From contig NZ_JACSQV010000018.1 in NCBI RefSeq assembly GCF_014836445.1, positions 1 through 64,000 of the forward strand: a DNA stretch of 64,000 nucleotides, read 5' to 3'. Position numbers and translations under genes: made by a program. Under the pieces are notes generated by a model. It searched no databases and was not told the DNA's origin. It worked only from the letters and a program-made list of their open reading frames with translations. Position 1 is the first letter of the stretch; each line of letters starts with the position of its first letter. The DNA comes from Cellulomonas avistercoris. GTDB taxonomy: Bacteria > Actinomycetota > Actinomycetes > Actinomycetales > Cellulomonadaceae. This document shows, in pieces, positions 16,540-25,380 of this stretch.

Positions 16540-17543
16540 CGCGCGCGGCCGGCGACCCCGACGTCGCGCTGCGCCGCCTCGTGGGCGACCCGGCGCAGCT
16601 CGTCCACGTCGAGCGCCTCGTGCGGGACGACGGGCCCGGCCGCGGAGCCCCCGTGCTCCTGGTGCGCAACCCGCGCGGCCTGTCGTTCGAGGTGCTGCTC
16701 GACCGTGCCATGGACGTCGGCTGGGCCGACGCGCCCGGCCTGCCCCTCGCCTGGCGCTCGGCACGCGGGCCGGTCGCGTCGCAGCGGTACGAGCCGCAGG
16801 GCACCGGGTGGACCCGGACGTTCGGCGGGGGCCTGCTCAGCACCTGCGGCCTGGCGTCGACCGGGATGCCCTCGACGGTCGACGGCGTGCACCACCCCCT
16901 GCACGGACGGGTCGGGCACATCCCGGCCGAGCACGTGCGCTGGGGCACGGTCACGCTCGACGGCGTGCCCGCGGTCGAGATCCGCGGCGAGGTCGTCGAG
17001 GCCGACCTCGGTGCGCCGCCGCTGCGGCTGCGGCGCCGGCTGCTGGCCCGCACCGACCGTCCCGAGCTGTGGATCGAGGACGTCGTCACCAACGAGGGCT
17101 TCGCCCCGGCGCCCCACATGTTCCGGCACCACCTGAACCTCGGCTACCCGCTGGTGCGGCCGGGGACGGTGGTGTCCGCGACGGCCACGCCCGTCGGGAC
17201 GCGCGACGGCGGCGAGGCCCCGACGCTGCCGTGGACGCTCGACGTCGCGGCCGACGGTGCGGGGGAGGAGACCGTGCTGTACTGCCGGCCCGCGCCCGGG
17301 CCGACCGCGACGGTCACCGTGAGCGCACCCGACGGCACGCGCGTCGAGGTGGAGCAGGAGACCGACGGGTGGCCCCTGCTCGTGCTGTGGCGCGACCCCC
17401 GGCCCGGCACCAACGTGCTCGGCGTCGAGCCCTCGACGTCCCGCGACGCCGGGCGCGCCCGGGCCGAGCAGGACGGCGAGGTGCGCGTGCTCCCGCCGGG
17501 CGGAGAGGTGCGCTACCGCACGGTCGTGCGCGTCCTGGCGTAA
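16536..17543 (+). CDS. DUF4432 family aldose-epimerase-like protein
   Basis: A 335-residue protein whose ATG overlaps the permease stop (ATGA). Seen: 'GLSFEVLLDRAMDVGWAD', 'PLAWRSARGPV', 'GGGLLSTCGLASTG', 'HHPLHGRVGHIPAEHV' and 'MFRHHLNLGYPLV', the galactose-mutarotase-like beta-sandwich of DUF4432. By fold it may interconvert sugar anomers or related forms. As the last gene of the cassette it probably conditions the imported sugar for the isomerase. No enzyme of the family is well enough characterised for a precise reaction. Confidence 0.8.
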   Translation: MTRAAGDPDVALRRLVGDPAQLVHVERLVRDDGPGRGAPVLLVRNPRGLSFEVLLDRAMDVGWADAPGLPLAWRSARGPVASQRYEPQGTGWTRTFGGGLLSTCGLASTGMPSTVDGVHHPLHGRVGHIPAEHVRWGTVTLDGVPAVEIRGEVVEADLGAPPLRLRRRLLARTDRPELWIEDVVTNEGFAPAPHMFRHHLNLGYPLVRPGTVVSATATPVGTRDGGEAPTLPWTLDVAADGAGEETVLYCRPAPGPTATVTVSAPDGTRVEVEQETDGWPLLVLWRDPRPGTNVLGVEPSTSRDAGRARAEQDGEVRVLPPGGEVRYRTVVRVLA

Positions 17544-17553
17544 CCGCCGCCGG

Positions 17554-18828
17554 TCAGGCGAAGCGCTCCGCGCGCTCGCGGACGCGGCCCTCGCCCAGGC
17601 CGCCGCGGGCCGTCGGGTCCCACGTGTACACCTCGGTGCCGGTGACGAAGACGTGCTCGGCGCGGGCGGTGACGTCGAGCGGGTCGCCGGACCAGACCAC
17701 CACGTCGCCGTCGAGCCCGGGCGTCAGGGCGCCGACGCGGTCGTCGAGCCCCATGAACGCGGCCGGGTTCACCGTCAGCGCGCGCAGCGCGGTGTCGCGG
17801 TCGAGGCCCTCCTTGACGGCGAGCGACGCCTGGTGGACGAGGAAGTTGATCGGCACGACCGGGTGGTCCGTGGTGATCGCGACCCGCACGCCCGCGCGCG
17901 CCAGGACCCCGAGGTTCGCGATCGCGCGGTCGCGCAGCTCGACCTTGGACCGCGACGTGAACAGCGGGCCGAAGATGACGGGCACGTCGCGCTCGGCGAG
18001 CACGTCGGCGACCGCCGCGCCGTCCGTGCCGTGGTTGACGACCAGCCGGTACCCGAACTCGTCGGCGAGGCGCAGCGCGGTCGCGATGTCGTCGGCCCGG
18101 TGCGTGTGCTGGTCCCACGCGAGGTCGCCCGCGAGCACGGCGGCGAGCGTCTCCTTGGCGAGGTCCCGCTCGAACGGCTCGCCCTTGGCCGCGGCGGCGT
18201 CCCGACGCGCCGCGTAGCCCTGCGCCTCGACGAAGGCCCCACGGATCACGGCGGCGACGCCCAGGCGCGTCGACGGCAGCTTCTTCTGCTCGCCGTACAC
18301 GCGCTTGGGGTTCTCGCCCAGCGCCGACTTCACGGACACGTCGTGCCGGATGACCTGCTCGTCGACCGTCCGCCCGCCCCACGTCTTGATCGCCACGGTC
18401 CGCCCGCCGATCGGGTTGGCCGAGCCCGGCTTGACCACGGCCGACGTCACGCCGCCGACGAGCGCGTCGCGGAACCCCTCGTCCTCGACGTTGATGCCGT
18501 CGATCGCGCGCAGCGCCGCGCCGTTGGGCCCGGTCTTCTCGTTGGTGTCGTCGCCGGCCCAGCCCTCGGCCTCCTCCATGACGCCCATGTGCGCGTGCGC
18601 CTCGACGAAACCGGGCAGCACCCAGCGCCCGGTCGCGTCGACCACCCGCACGCCGTCCGGCACGACGACGTCCGTGCCGACGGCCGTGACGACACCGTCC
18701 TCGACCAGCACCGTCGCACCGTCCAGCGGCGCCGACGCCACCGGGACGACGTACCCGCCGACGATCGCGACGGACCCCCGGGCGGTGCGGATCGGCGACG
18801 GGGGGACGGGCGTGCGTGCGTCGGGCAT
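17554..18828 (-). CDS. Amidohydrolase (imidazolonepropionase-like)
   Basis: A 424-residue metal-dependent hydrolase. N-terminal composite beta-sandwich (residues 20-70), then the TIM barrel with HAHMG metal site (about residue 78), the THRADDI His (DQHTHRADDIATAL), VNHGTD, and the catalytic Asp region VAITTDHPVVP. The C-terminal GALTPGLDGDVVVWSGDPLDVTARAEHVFVTG closes the sandwich. The EEAEGW/GDDTNE and YGEQKK segments match the actinobacterial imidazolonepropionase-like amidohydrolases whose substrate is not established. It probably acts in the cytoplasm, as no signal peptide is seen. It is not part of the sugar operon, with which it converges 10 bp apart. Confidence 0.85.
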   Translation of the reverse strand: MPDARTPVPPSPIRTARGSVAIVGGYVVPVASAPLDGATVLVEDGVVTAVGTDVVVPDGVRVVDATGRWVLPGFVEAHAHMGVMEEAEGWAGDDTNEKTGPNGAALRAIDGINVEDEGFRDALVGGVTSAVVKPGSANPIGGRTVAIKTWGGRTVDEQVIRHDVSVKSALGENPKRVYGEQKKLPSTRLGVAAVIRGAFVEAQGYAARRDAAAAKGEPFERDLAKETLAAVLAGDLAWDQHTHRADDIATALRLADEFGYRLVVNHGTDGAAVADVLAERDVPVIFGPLFTSRSKVELRDRAIANLGVLARAGVRVAITTDHPVVPINFLVHQASLAVKEGLDRDTALRALTVNPAAFMGLDDRVGALTPGLDGDVVVWSGDPLDVTARAEHVFVTGTEVYTWDPTARGGLGEGRVRERAERFA

Positions 18829-18973
18829 GGGGCCATCATCGCGCGCGACCGTCGACCGACGCCCGCCGGGCGGGCCCCGCGGTGCGCGGCGCGCGTGTGA
18901 GGGGAGCGTGCAGGTCGGCTCCCGGGCAGCCGGACGAATGTCCGGATCGCCGGACCTTCGTTAGCGTGGGCTC

Positions 18974-19921
18974 ATGACCCAGGACCCCTCGCAGCCCCCC
19001 GAGGACCGGCCGCCCCACGGCTCCCGTCCCGCCCCCGACGCGACGTCCGCGCCGCGGACCGACCTGTGGGAGCTGGACCGGTGGCGCGCGCCCGTCGTCG
19101 GCGCCCTGCTCGGCGTCCTCACGCTCCCCGCGGTCGCGATGGCCCTGGTCGGGCTCCTCGTCCTGGCCGTGCAGGGCGTCGCGACGTGGCTGGTCGTCAC
19201 GGCCGTGGCGCTCGTGACGACGTTGCTCGGCGGGTACGGCGCGACCGTGGCCGCGCGCGGCGGGCACCGCGGCGTCGTGCACCGGCTCGGGCTGCTCGCG
19301 TGGGTCTGGGGCGTGCTCGTCGTCGTCCTGGCCGTCGTGCTGGCGCTGTCGCTCGACTCGTCCGAGCGCGTCGCGGTCGCGGTGCTGCTCGTCCTCGGCG
19401 GCACGTACACCGTCGTGCTGGGGCTCGGGCTGTGGGCCGCGTCGCGGGTCCTGCCGGCGCCGGCCGGGCGTCCCGGCGGGTCCGAGGGCGTCGACGGGGG
19501 CCCGGCGACGCCGTCCGGTGCGTCGCCCACGGTCAGCGAGGTCCCCACGCCGACCCCCGCCCCCGACGACGACGAGGTGCTCGCCGACTGGCCCGAGTGG
19601 GGCGGTGCCGAGCGGGAGCCCGACGCCGGCCCGCGCCGTGACGCCGAAGACGTCGTCGACGTCGAGGTGGTCGAGGTCGTCGAGGTCGTCGACCCCGCGC
19701 CCGTCGGCCGTCGGACGCCCGCGATGCCGGCGCGCCCCGCAGCCCGGCCCGACGTCGAGCCCGAGCCCGCGCGTCCCCCGCAGCGGCGCAGCGTGACGTC
19801 CGGCGGCACGACGCCGCGGCGCACGACGTCGACCGGCGACCCGTCCGCGACCGAGCGGATCACGCGTCAGACCGGCGACGACGGTCCCCCCACGCAACGG
19901 CTCCCCCCGCTCGATCCGTGA
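18974..19921 (+). CDS. Membrane protein with acidic/proline-rich C-terminal tail, function unknown
   Basis: A 315-residue protein. A charged N-terminus (1-38) is followed by four hydrophobic segments (about residues 40-155), then a long low-complexity tail. The tail includes a valine/glutamate repeat (DVEVVEVVEVVD) and ends in a basic, threonine-rich section. The tail is probably cytoplasmic and disordered. I do not recognise the family. It lies directly upstream of the SRP RNA gene. Confidence 0.7.
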   Translation: MTQDPSQPPEDRPPHGSRPAPDATSAPRTDLWELDRWRAPVVGALLGVLTLPAVAMALVGLLVLAVQGVATWLVVTAVALVTTLLGGYGATVAARGGHRGVVHRLGLLAWVWGVLVVVLAVVLALSLDSSERVAVAVLLVLGGTYTVVLGLGLWAASRVLPAPAGRPGGSEGVDGGPATPSGASPTVSEVPTPTPAPDDDEVLADWPEWGGAEREPDAGPRRDAEDVVDVEVVEVVEVVDPAPVGRRTPAMPARPAARPDVEPEPARPPQRRSVTSGGTTPRRTTSTGDPSATERITRQTGDDGPPTQRLPPLDP

Positions 19922-19935
19922 GGTCCCGCCCGGGC

Positions 19936-19949
19936 GGGGGGGGGGGGGG
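19936..19949. repeat. Run of 14 G residues
   Basis: Fourteen consecutive Gs sit between the membrane-protein stop and the SRP RNA. Homopolymers of this length are prone to slippage and sequencing error. Confidence 0.9.
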
Positions 19950-19980
19950 CGCCGCCGCCCCCACCTGGGTTAAGGTGGTG

Positions 19981-20075
19981 CCCAGACCCCTCGTACGGCG
20001 TCATCTCGCTGAACTCCCCCAGGGCCGGAAGGCAGCAAGGGCAGGCGAGCTCTGGCGGGTGTGCGGGGGGTCCTT
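19981..20075 (+). ncRNA. ffs: Signal recognition particle RNA (4.5S type)
   Basis: The conserved SRP domain IV core is plain: CCCAGGGCCGGAAGGCAGCA (positions 20017-20036) with the GGAA tetraloop and the asymmetric AGCA internal loop that binds the M domain of Ffh. The ends pair (AGACCCC at 19984 with the GGGGGGTCC run at 20065-20073). It targets membrane and secreted proteins to the translocon with Ffh. The exact 5' end cannot be fixed by eye (about 5 nt either way). In actinobacteria this gene commonly lies near dnaX, as it does here. Confidence 0.9.
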
Positions 20076-20239
20076 GCATGCCCGGACGCCGTCGGCCCCC
20101 GCTCCTGCACGCCCCGCACGGCCTGCGACCACGGGTGGGCGGCCACGCCGGCGGGTCCCCCCGCGGTCGCACACGGTGCGCGGTGCCACCCGACCGTCGC
20201 CGGACGCGGCACCCGCCGTCCGCGGCGCACGCTGGACGC

Positions 20240-21070
20240 ATGAGCGAGAGGTCCGTACCCGTCCCGTCCCGCGCGCCCGGCAGCGCGCCGGCCGCCGCCG
20301 CTGCACCGGCTCCTGGCGTGCCCCGGCTCGCGGCCCGCGGGCTCGTCCACCGCTTCGGGGTCACGACGGCGCTCGCGGGCGTCGACGTCGAGCTCGGCGA
20401 CGGCGAGTCGCTCGCGGTCATGGGCCCCTCGGGGTCCGGCAAGTCGACGCTGCTGCACGTCCTGGCGGGGATCCTCGTGCCGACGTCGGGGGTCGTGACG
20501 CTGCGGGGGCGCGAGGTCCAGGGGCTCGGGGAGAAGGAGCGGTCGCTGCTGCGGCGGAGCCGCTACGGGTTCGTGTTCCAGCTCGGCCAGCTGCTCTCGG
20601 AGCTGTCGGCGCGCGAGAACGTCGCGCTGCCCGCCATGCTCACGGGCACGTCGCGCGCCGAGGCCGAGGCGGCGGCCGACCGGTGGCTCGCGGCGCTCGG
20701 CCTGGCCGGCACGGAGGGGCGGCGGCCCGGTGAGCTGTCCGGGGGGCAGGCGCAGCGCGTCGCGGTGGCCCGCGCGCTCGTCAACCGGCCGGAGGTCGTG
20801 TTCGCCGACGAGCCGACGGGGTCGCTCGACCAGGCGACCGGCCACGACGTCATGAAGGTGCTGGTGGACTCGACGCGCGCGGTCGGCGCCTCGCTCGTCG
20901 TCGTCACGCACGACGCGGACGTCGCGGCCTGGTGCGACCGCCGCATCGACGTGCGCGACGGCCTGGTCGTCGCGCCGGGCTCGACGACGCGTGCCGGGGT
21001 CGGGCCGCGTCCCGGCGAGCGCGCCGGCGCGCCGGGTGGGGACCTCCTCGGCCCCGGCGGTGCCCGGTGA
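20240..21070 (+). CDS. ABC transporter ATPase (MacB/LolD type)
   Basis: A 276-residue protein from the ATG at 20240. Walker A is MGPSGSGKSTLLHV, Q-loop FVFQLGQLLSELSARENVALP, signature LSGGQAQRVAVARAL, Walker B VVFADEPTGSLD and H-loop VVVTHD. This pattern marks the MacB/LolD/FtsE-type ATPases that drive mechanotransmission exporters rather than importers. The last 25 residues are disordered. Its stop overlaps the GTG of the FtsX-type permease, so the pair works as one transporter, possibly for peptides or lipoproteins. Confidence 0.88.
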   Translation: MSERSVPVPSRAPGSAPAAAAAPAPGVPRLAARGLVHRFGVTTALAGVDVELGDGESLAVMGPSGSGKSTLLHVLAGILVPTSGVVTLRGREVQGLGEKERSLLRRSRYGFVFQLGQLLSELSARENVALPAMLTGTSRAEAEAAADRWLAALGLAGTEGRRPGELSGGQAQRVAVARALVNRPEVVFADEPTGSLDQATGHDVMKVLVDSTRAVGASLVVVTHDADVAAWCDRRIDVRDGLVVAPGSTTRAGVGPRPGERAGAPGGDLLGPGGAR

Positions 21071-22428
21071 GGGTCAACCCGGTCCTCGCGCTCGCGCCGC
21101 GGCTGCAGCGCGCCGGGGGACGTGACAGCCGCACGACGACGGTGCTCGCCGTGACCGCGTTCGCGGTGTCGACCGCGCTGTCCCTCTCGGTCGTCGCGGC
21201 GCTGCTGGGCTTCATGGAGCGGGCCGCGCACCCGACGACCGGGCTCGAGCGCGATGCGGGCGGGTTCTACGTCACGCTCGCGGTGGTCGCGACGATCCTG
21301 CTGCTGGTGCCCCTGCTCACCCTGGGCGGCGGCGCCGCACGGCTCGGCGTCGCGCGGCGCGACGCCCGCCTGGCGGCCCTGCGGCTGCTGGGCGCGACCC
21401 CCCGCGAGGTCGTGGGGCTGACGCTCGTCGACACCGCCCTGCAGGGCCTGGCCGGCGCGGTGGCGGGGACCGCGCTGTACGGCGCCCTGCTGCCGGTGTG
21501 GACGCGGATCCCCTTCCAGGGGCGGCCGTTCACCGCGGCCGAGCTGTGGGTCGGGGTGCCCGTCGTGCTGCTCGCGTGGCTGGCGGTGCCGCTGCTCGCG
21601 GTCGTCAGCGGGGCCGTGTCGCTGCGGCGCGTCGTCGTGTCGCCCCTGGGCGTCGCGCAGCGCGTGTCGCGCCCCGGGCTCAAGGCCGTGCGGGTCGTCG
21701 TCGCCGTCCTGGCGTTCGTCGCGTTCATGGTGGTGTCGGTGATCGGTCAGTCCTTCGCCGCGGTGCTCGTCGGCATGCTGCTCGCAGGGCTCGCGGTCGC
21801 GTTCCTCACGCTCAACGCGGTGGGGCCGTGGGCGCTGGGCGTGCTGGGGCGCGTCCGCCTGTGGCGGGCGCGGACGCCCGAGCAGCTCCTGGCGGCGCGT
21901 CGCCTGCTCGACGACCCGCGCGCGGTCTGGCGCGTCGTCGGCGGCCTGGGGCTCGCGTCGTTCGTCGCGGGGTGCCTCGCGGTCGTGCCCGTGCTCGTGA
22001 GCGGGCCCGGGACGGACCCGGACGACGCGACGGTGTCGGCGGACGTGCTCACGGGAGCCCTGCTGACGCTCGCGATCACCTTCCTGCTCGCGGCGGTGTC
22101 GGCGGGCATCGCGCAGGCCGCGTCGGTGCTCGACCGGCGCCGCGAGCTGTCGCTCGCGCGGCTCGCGGGCGTCCCGACCGAGCTCTTCGACGGGGTGCGG
22201 CGCCGCGAGGTGCTGGTGCCGGTGGTGCTCGTGTCCGTCGGGTCGGCGACCGCCGCGCTCGTGATGTTCTTCCCGCTGTTCGGCGCGGCGGCGCTCGCGG
22301 CCCCGCAGGGGCTGCTGCTGCTGGTCGGCAGCCTGACCGTCGGGCTGCTGCTGGTCGTGGCGGCCACGGAGGCGACGCGTCCGCTGCTGCACCGGGTCCT
22401 GGCGGACACGGTCGTCCGGGCGGACTGA
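21067..22428 (+). CDS. FtsX-like permease, partner of the preceding ATPase
   Basis: A 453-residue protein starting at the GTG overlapping the ATPase stop. It has about eight hydrophobic segments in two FtsX-like halves (around residues 55-215 and 290-450). Each half shows the 'RRDARLAALRLLGATPREV' or 'RRRELSLARLAGVPTELF' coupling-helix motif that docks onto the ATPase. Known members of this layout export peptides or resist antimicrobial peptides. The substrate here is unknown. Confidence 0.85.
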   Translation: MRVNPVLALAPRLQRAGGRDSRTTTVLAVTAFAVSTALSLSVVAALLGFMERAAHPTTGLERDAGGFYVTLAVVATILLLVPLLTLGGGAARLGVARRDARLAALRLLGATPREVVGLTLVDTALQGLAGAVAGTALYGALLPVWTRIPFQGRPFTAAELWVGVPVVLLAWLAVPLLAVVSGAVSLRRVVVSPLGVAQRVSRPGLKAVRVVVAVLAFVAFMVVSVIGQSFAAVLVGMLLAGLAVAFLTLNAVGPWALGVLGRVRLWRARTPEQLLAARRLLDDPRAVWRVVGGLGLASFVAGCLAVVPVLVSGPGTDPDDATVSADVLTGALLTLAITFLLAAVSAGIAQAASVLDRRRELSLARLAGVPTELFDGVRRREVLVPVVLVSVGSATAALVMFFPLFGAAALAAPQGLLLLVGSLTVGLLLVVAATEATRPLLHRVLADTVVRAD

Positions 22429-22515
22429 GACCGCCGTGCCGTGCGGCCGGGCCGGCTCCGTCGGGGCTGGGGACGGCGGTGTCGGCGTGTGGGCGGGGGA
22501 CCGTAGGCTCGGGGT

Positions 22516-25320
22516 GTGAGCACCGCGCTGTACCGCCGCTACCGGCCCGAGTCCTTCGCCGAGGTCATCGGGCAGGACCACGTGACCGCGCCCCTGCGGC
22601 AGGCGCTGCGCTCGGGGCAGGCCAACCACGCCTACCTGTTCTCCGGTCCGCGCGGCTGCGGCAAGACGACGAGCGCGCGCATCCTCGCGCGCTGCCTCAA
22701 CTGCGCCGAGGGGCCGACCGACACCCCGTGCGGCGTGTGCCCGTCGTGCGTCGAGCTGGCGCGCGGCGGCAGCGGGTCGCTCGACGTCGTGGAGATCGAC
22801 GCGGCCAGCCACGGCGGCGTCGACGACGCACGTGAGCTGCGCGAGCGCGCGACGTTCGCGCCCGCGCGCGACCGGTACAAGGTCTTCATCCTCGACGAGG
22901 CGCACATGGTCTCGCCGCAGGGCTTCAACGCGCTGCTCAAGATCGTCGAGGAGCCGCCGCCGCACGTGAAGTTCATCTTCGCGACCACGGAGCCCGACAA
23001 GGTCATCGGGACCATCCGCTCGCGCACCCACCACTACCCGTTCCGGCTCGTCCCGCCCGACGTGCTCGTGCCCTACCTGGAGCAGCTGTGCGCCACCGAG
23101 GGCGTGCCCGTCGGCCCCGGTGTGCTGCCGCTGGTCGTGCGCTCGGGGGGCGGGTCCGTCCGCGACACGCTGTCGGTCCTCGACCAGCTCATCGCGGGCT
23201 CGGGCGACGAGGGCCTCGTCTACGAGGGCGCGGTCGCGCTGCTCGGCTACACGCACACTTCGCTGCTCGACGACCTCGTCGACGCGATCGCGGCGCGCGA
23301 CGGCGCGTCGGCCTTCCGCGTCGTCGAGCGGGTCGTCGCGACGGGCCACGAGCCGCGGCGCTTCGTCGAGGACCTGCTCGAGCGCCTGCGCGACCTCATC
23401 GTCCTGTCGGCGTCGGGCGACGCCGCGGACGCGGTCCTGCGCGACGTGCCGGCGGACCAGCTCGACCGGATGCGGCGGCAGTCCACGCACCTCGGCGCGT
23501 CCGAGCTGTCCCGGTCGGCCGACCTCGCCAACGCCGCCCTCACCGAGATGGTCGGCGCGACGTCCCCGCGGCTGCACCTCGAGCTGCTCATGGCGCGTCT
23601 GCTGCTGCCGAGCGTCGACGACTCGCGCACCGGCCTCGGCGCCCGGATCGACCGCCTCGAGCGCGGGTTCGCCGCGGGCGGCGGCGCCGCGCCTGCGGCC
23701 CCCGTGGCGCAGGTGGCGCCGGACCACGCGGCACCGGCCGCCGCCCCTGCTCCGCCCGCACGTGCGGCCGAGCCCGCCGACGCCCGCGTCGCGCCGGGGA
23801 CGGCCGGCGCGCCCGCCGCCGCGGAGGTCCGCGCGCCGTCGACAGCCCCGGCAGGGTCCGGTGCGCAGGGACGTCCGGCGTCCGACGCCGGCAGCGACGT
23901 CGGGTCGCGGCGGGACGCGCCTCGGGTCGACCCCCCGGCGCCGGCCGTCGCGGCGACCGTGTCGCCGTCCGCTGCGCCGACCGCACCGGTCGCCTCGCAG
24001 GCCGCGGCACCGGCTGCCCCGCAGCGTCCCGCGGCACCCGCCGCCCAGCAGGCAGCGGCACCCGCCGCCCAGCCCGCAGCGGCATCTGCCGCCCAGGCGG
24101 CAGCGGCACCCGCCGCCCAGCCGGCAGCGGCACCCGCCGCCCAGCCCGCCGCACCGGCGCCGGGCGCGGTCGCCGCGGCGGCCGACACCGAGATGCTGCG
24201 GCGTCGCTGGCCCGACGTGCTCACGACGCTGCGGCGGCTGCGGCTGCCCTCGTGGGCACTCGTCAACCAGCACGCGCAGGTCCTCGAGCTCGACGCCACG
24301 ACCCTGCGCCTGGGCTTCGCCCAGCCGGGCCTCGTGACGACCTTCCGCAACAGCAACCACGCCGAGGTCGTCGCGCGGGCTCTCTCGGAGACGCTCGGCG
24401 TCACGGCCCGGGTCGAGGGCGTCCTCGACGAGCCGGGTGGCGCGAGCGTCCGACCTGCGGCCCCGAGCGCTGCCGACGCCCCGTCGGCGCCCGGCGCGAT
24501 GTCGCGGGAGCAGGCGGCCGCCTCGTGGGACGAGCCGTCGCACCCCGCGCCGCGAGAGGCCGGGAGCGCCGCTGCGGACCGGCGGTCCGGCGGGCGGAAC
24601 GCCGACGAGCAGCACGGCGACGACCAGCGCCGCCGCACCCAGGGTGCCCGCGACCGGAACGGCAGCGACGAGCACGGCGCTGCCGATCGCGGCCGCAGCA
24701 CCGCTGCCACCGGCGACGCCGCGACCAGCGGTACCCCCGCACCCGCGCAGGGCACCGCATCCGGTTCCTCCGATCCGGGTGCCTCGGCCCGCGGCGGCGC
24801 CCCCGGCGTGGACGCCCCCGGGCGTCCGACACCACCGTGGGAGCCGGACGACACGGCCACGGGACCGCAGGGCGCTCCCGGCGCAGCGGCCGGGGCGTCG
24901 TCCACGGCGTCCGCCGGACCGCCGGTCGTGGCCCACCCCGACGACGACATCCCGCCCGGGGACGAGCCGGAGGACCCGTGGGGCGCCGGGTCCGCACCCG
25001 CCCGGCGGTCGCAGCCCGGGACGGGCGGTCGGCCGGGCGGCCCTGCCGCGCAGGGTGACCCGCGTCCGGCGACGGGTCGGACGGCGCCCGGTCGCCCTGC
25101 TGAGGCCGGCCGCCCGAGCACGTCCCCGACCGGGGGGACGGCCCGCGAGCGCGGCGTCGCCGCAGCACGTGCCGCCGCCGCGCAGTCGCGCCACCGCAGC
25201 GCCGAGCCCGACGAGCCGTCGCCGGACGACCCGACCATCGGGCAGTCCGGGCTGATCGGCGTGCCGTTGGTCGCGCAGGTGCTCGGGGGCCGCGTGATCG
25301 ACGAGCAGATCGACATCTGA
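22516..25320 (+). CDS. dnaX: DNA polymerase III subunit gamma/tau
   Basis: A 934-residue clamp-loader subunit, larger than most because of an extended linker. AAA+ domain: Walker A SGPRGCGKTTSARIL, zinc-binding cysteines (CLNC, CGVCPSC), Walker B LDEAHM, sensor 1 FATTEPDKV, and the SRTHHYPFRLVPP segment. Domain III follows to about residue 370. From about 390 to 560 and 640 to 880 the protein is Ala/Pro/Gly-rich, including a 24-bp tandem repeat. In between, RRWPDVLTTLRRLRLPSWALV resembles the tau domain that contacts the polymerase. The GTG start is leaderless-looking (TAGGCT -10 about 10 bp upstream). Confidence 0.97.
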   Translation: MSTALYRRYRPESFAEVIGQDHVTAPLRQALRSGQANHAYLFSGPRGCGKTTSARILARCLNCAEGPTDTPCGVCPSCVELARGGSGSLDVVEIDAASHGGVDDARELRERATFAPARDRYKVFILDEAHMVSPQGFNALLKIVEEPPPHVKFIFATTEPDKVIGTIRSRTHHYPFRLVPPDVLVPYLEQLCATEGVPVGPGVLPLVVRSGGGSVRDTLSVLDQLIAGSGDEGLVYEGAVALLGYTHTSLLDDLVDAIAARDGASAFRVVERVVATGHEPRRFVEDLLERLRDLIVLSASGDAADAVLRDVPADQLDRMRRQSTHLGASELSRSADLANAALTEMVGATSPRLHLELLMARLLLPSVDDSRTGLGARIDRLERGFAAGGGAAPAAPVAQVAPDHAAPAAAPAPPARAAEPADARVAPGTAGAPAAAEVRAPSTAPAGSGAQGRPASDAGSDVGSRRDAPRVDPPAPAVAATVSPSAAPTAPVASQAAAPAAPQRPAAPAAQQAAAPAAQPAAASAAQAAAAPAAQPAAAPAAQPAAPAPGAVAAAADTEMLRRRWPDVLTTLRRLRLPSWALVNQHAQVLELDATTLRLGFAQPGLVTTFRNSNHAEVVARALSETLGVTARVEGVLDEPGGASVRPAAPSAADAPSAPGAMSREQAAASWDEPSHPAPREAGSAAADRRSGGRNADEQHGDDQRRRTQGARDRNGSDEHGAADRGRSTAATGDAATSGTPAPAQGTASGSSDPGASARGGAPGVDAPGRPTPPWEPDDTATGPQGAPGAAAGASSTASAGPPVVAHPDDDIPPGDEPEDPWGAGSAPARRSQPGTGGRPGGPAAQGDPRPATGRTAPGRPAEAGRPSTSPTGGTARERGVAAARAAAAQSRHRSAEPDEPSPDDPTIGQSGLIGVPLVAQVLGGRVIDEQIDI
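24031..24149. repeat. 24-bp minisatellite inside dnaX
   Basis: About five imperfect copies of a 24-bp unit (GGCAGCGGCACCCGCCGCCC followed by AGCC) encode an alanine/proline octapeptide repeat (PAAQPAAA) in the disordered linker. Confidence 0.85.
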
Positions 25321-25336
25321 CCCGTCGCCGTCCGTC

Positions 25337-25376
25337 GCCGTCGGAGCCCACCCGACGCCGTCGGAACCCGCCCGAC
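25337..25376. repeat. 20-bp tandem repeat between dnaX and the VOC gene
   Basis: Two near-identical 20-bp units starting GCCGTCGGA (25337-25356 and 25357-25376) and a partial third reach into the end of the converging VOC gene. The GC-rich inverted parts (GTCGG/CCGAC) could act as a terminator. Confidence 0.55.
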
Positions 25377-25380
25377 GCCG

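Noticed and set aside
20563-25194. 1543-residue open frame on the minus strand opposite the ABC transporter and dnaX
   Set aside because: It is Arg/Gly/His-rich, has no domain, and mirrors true genes with clear motifs. Such shadow frames are expected in very GC-rich DNA.
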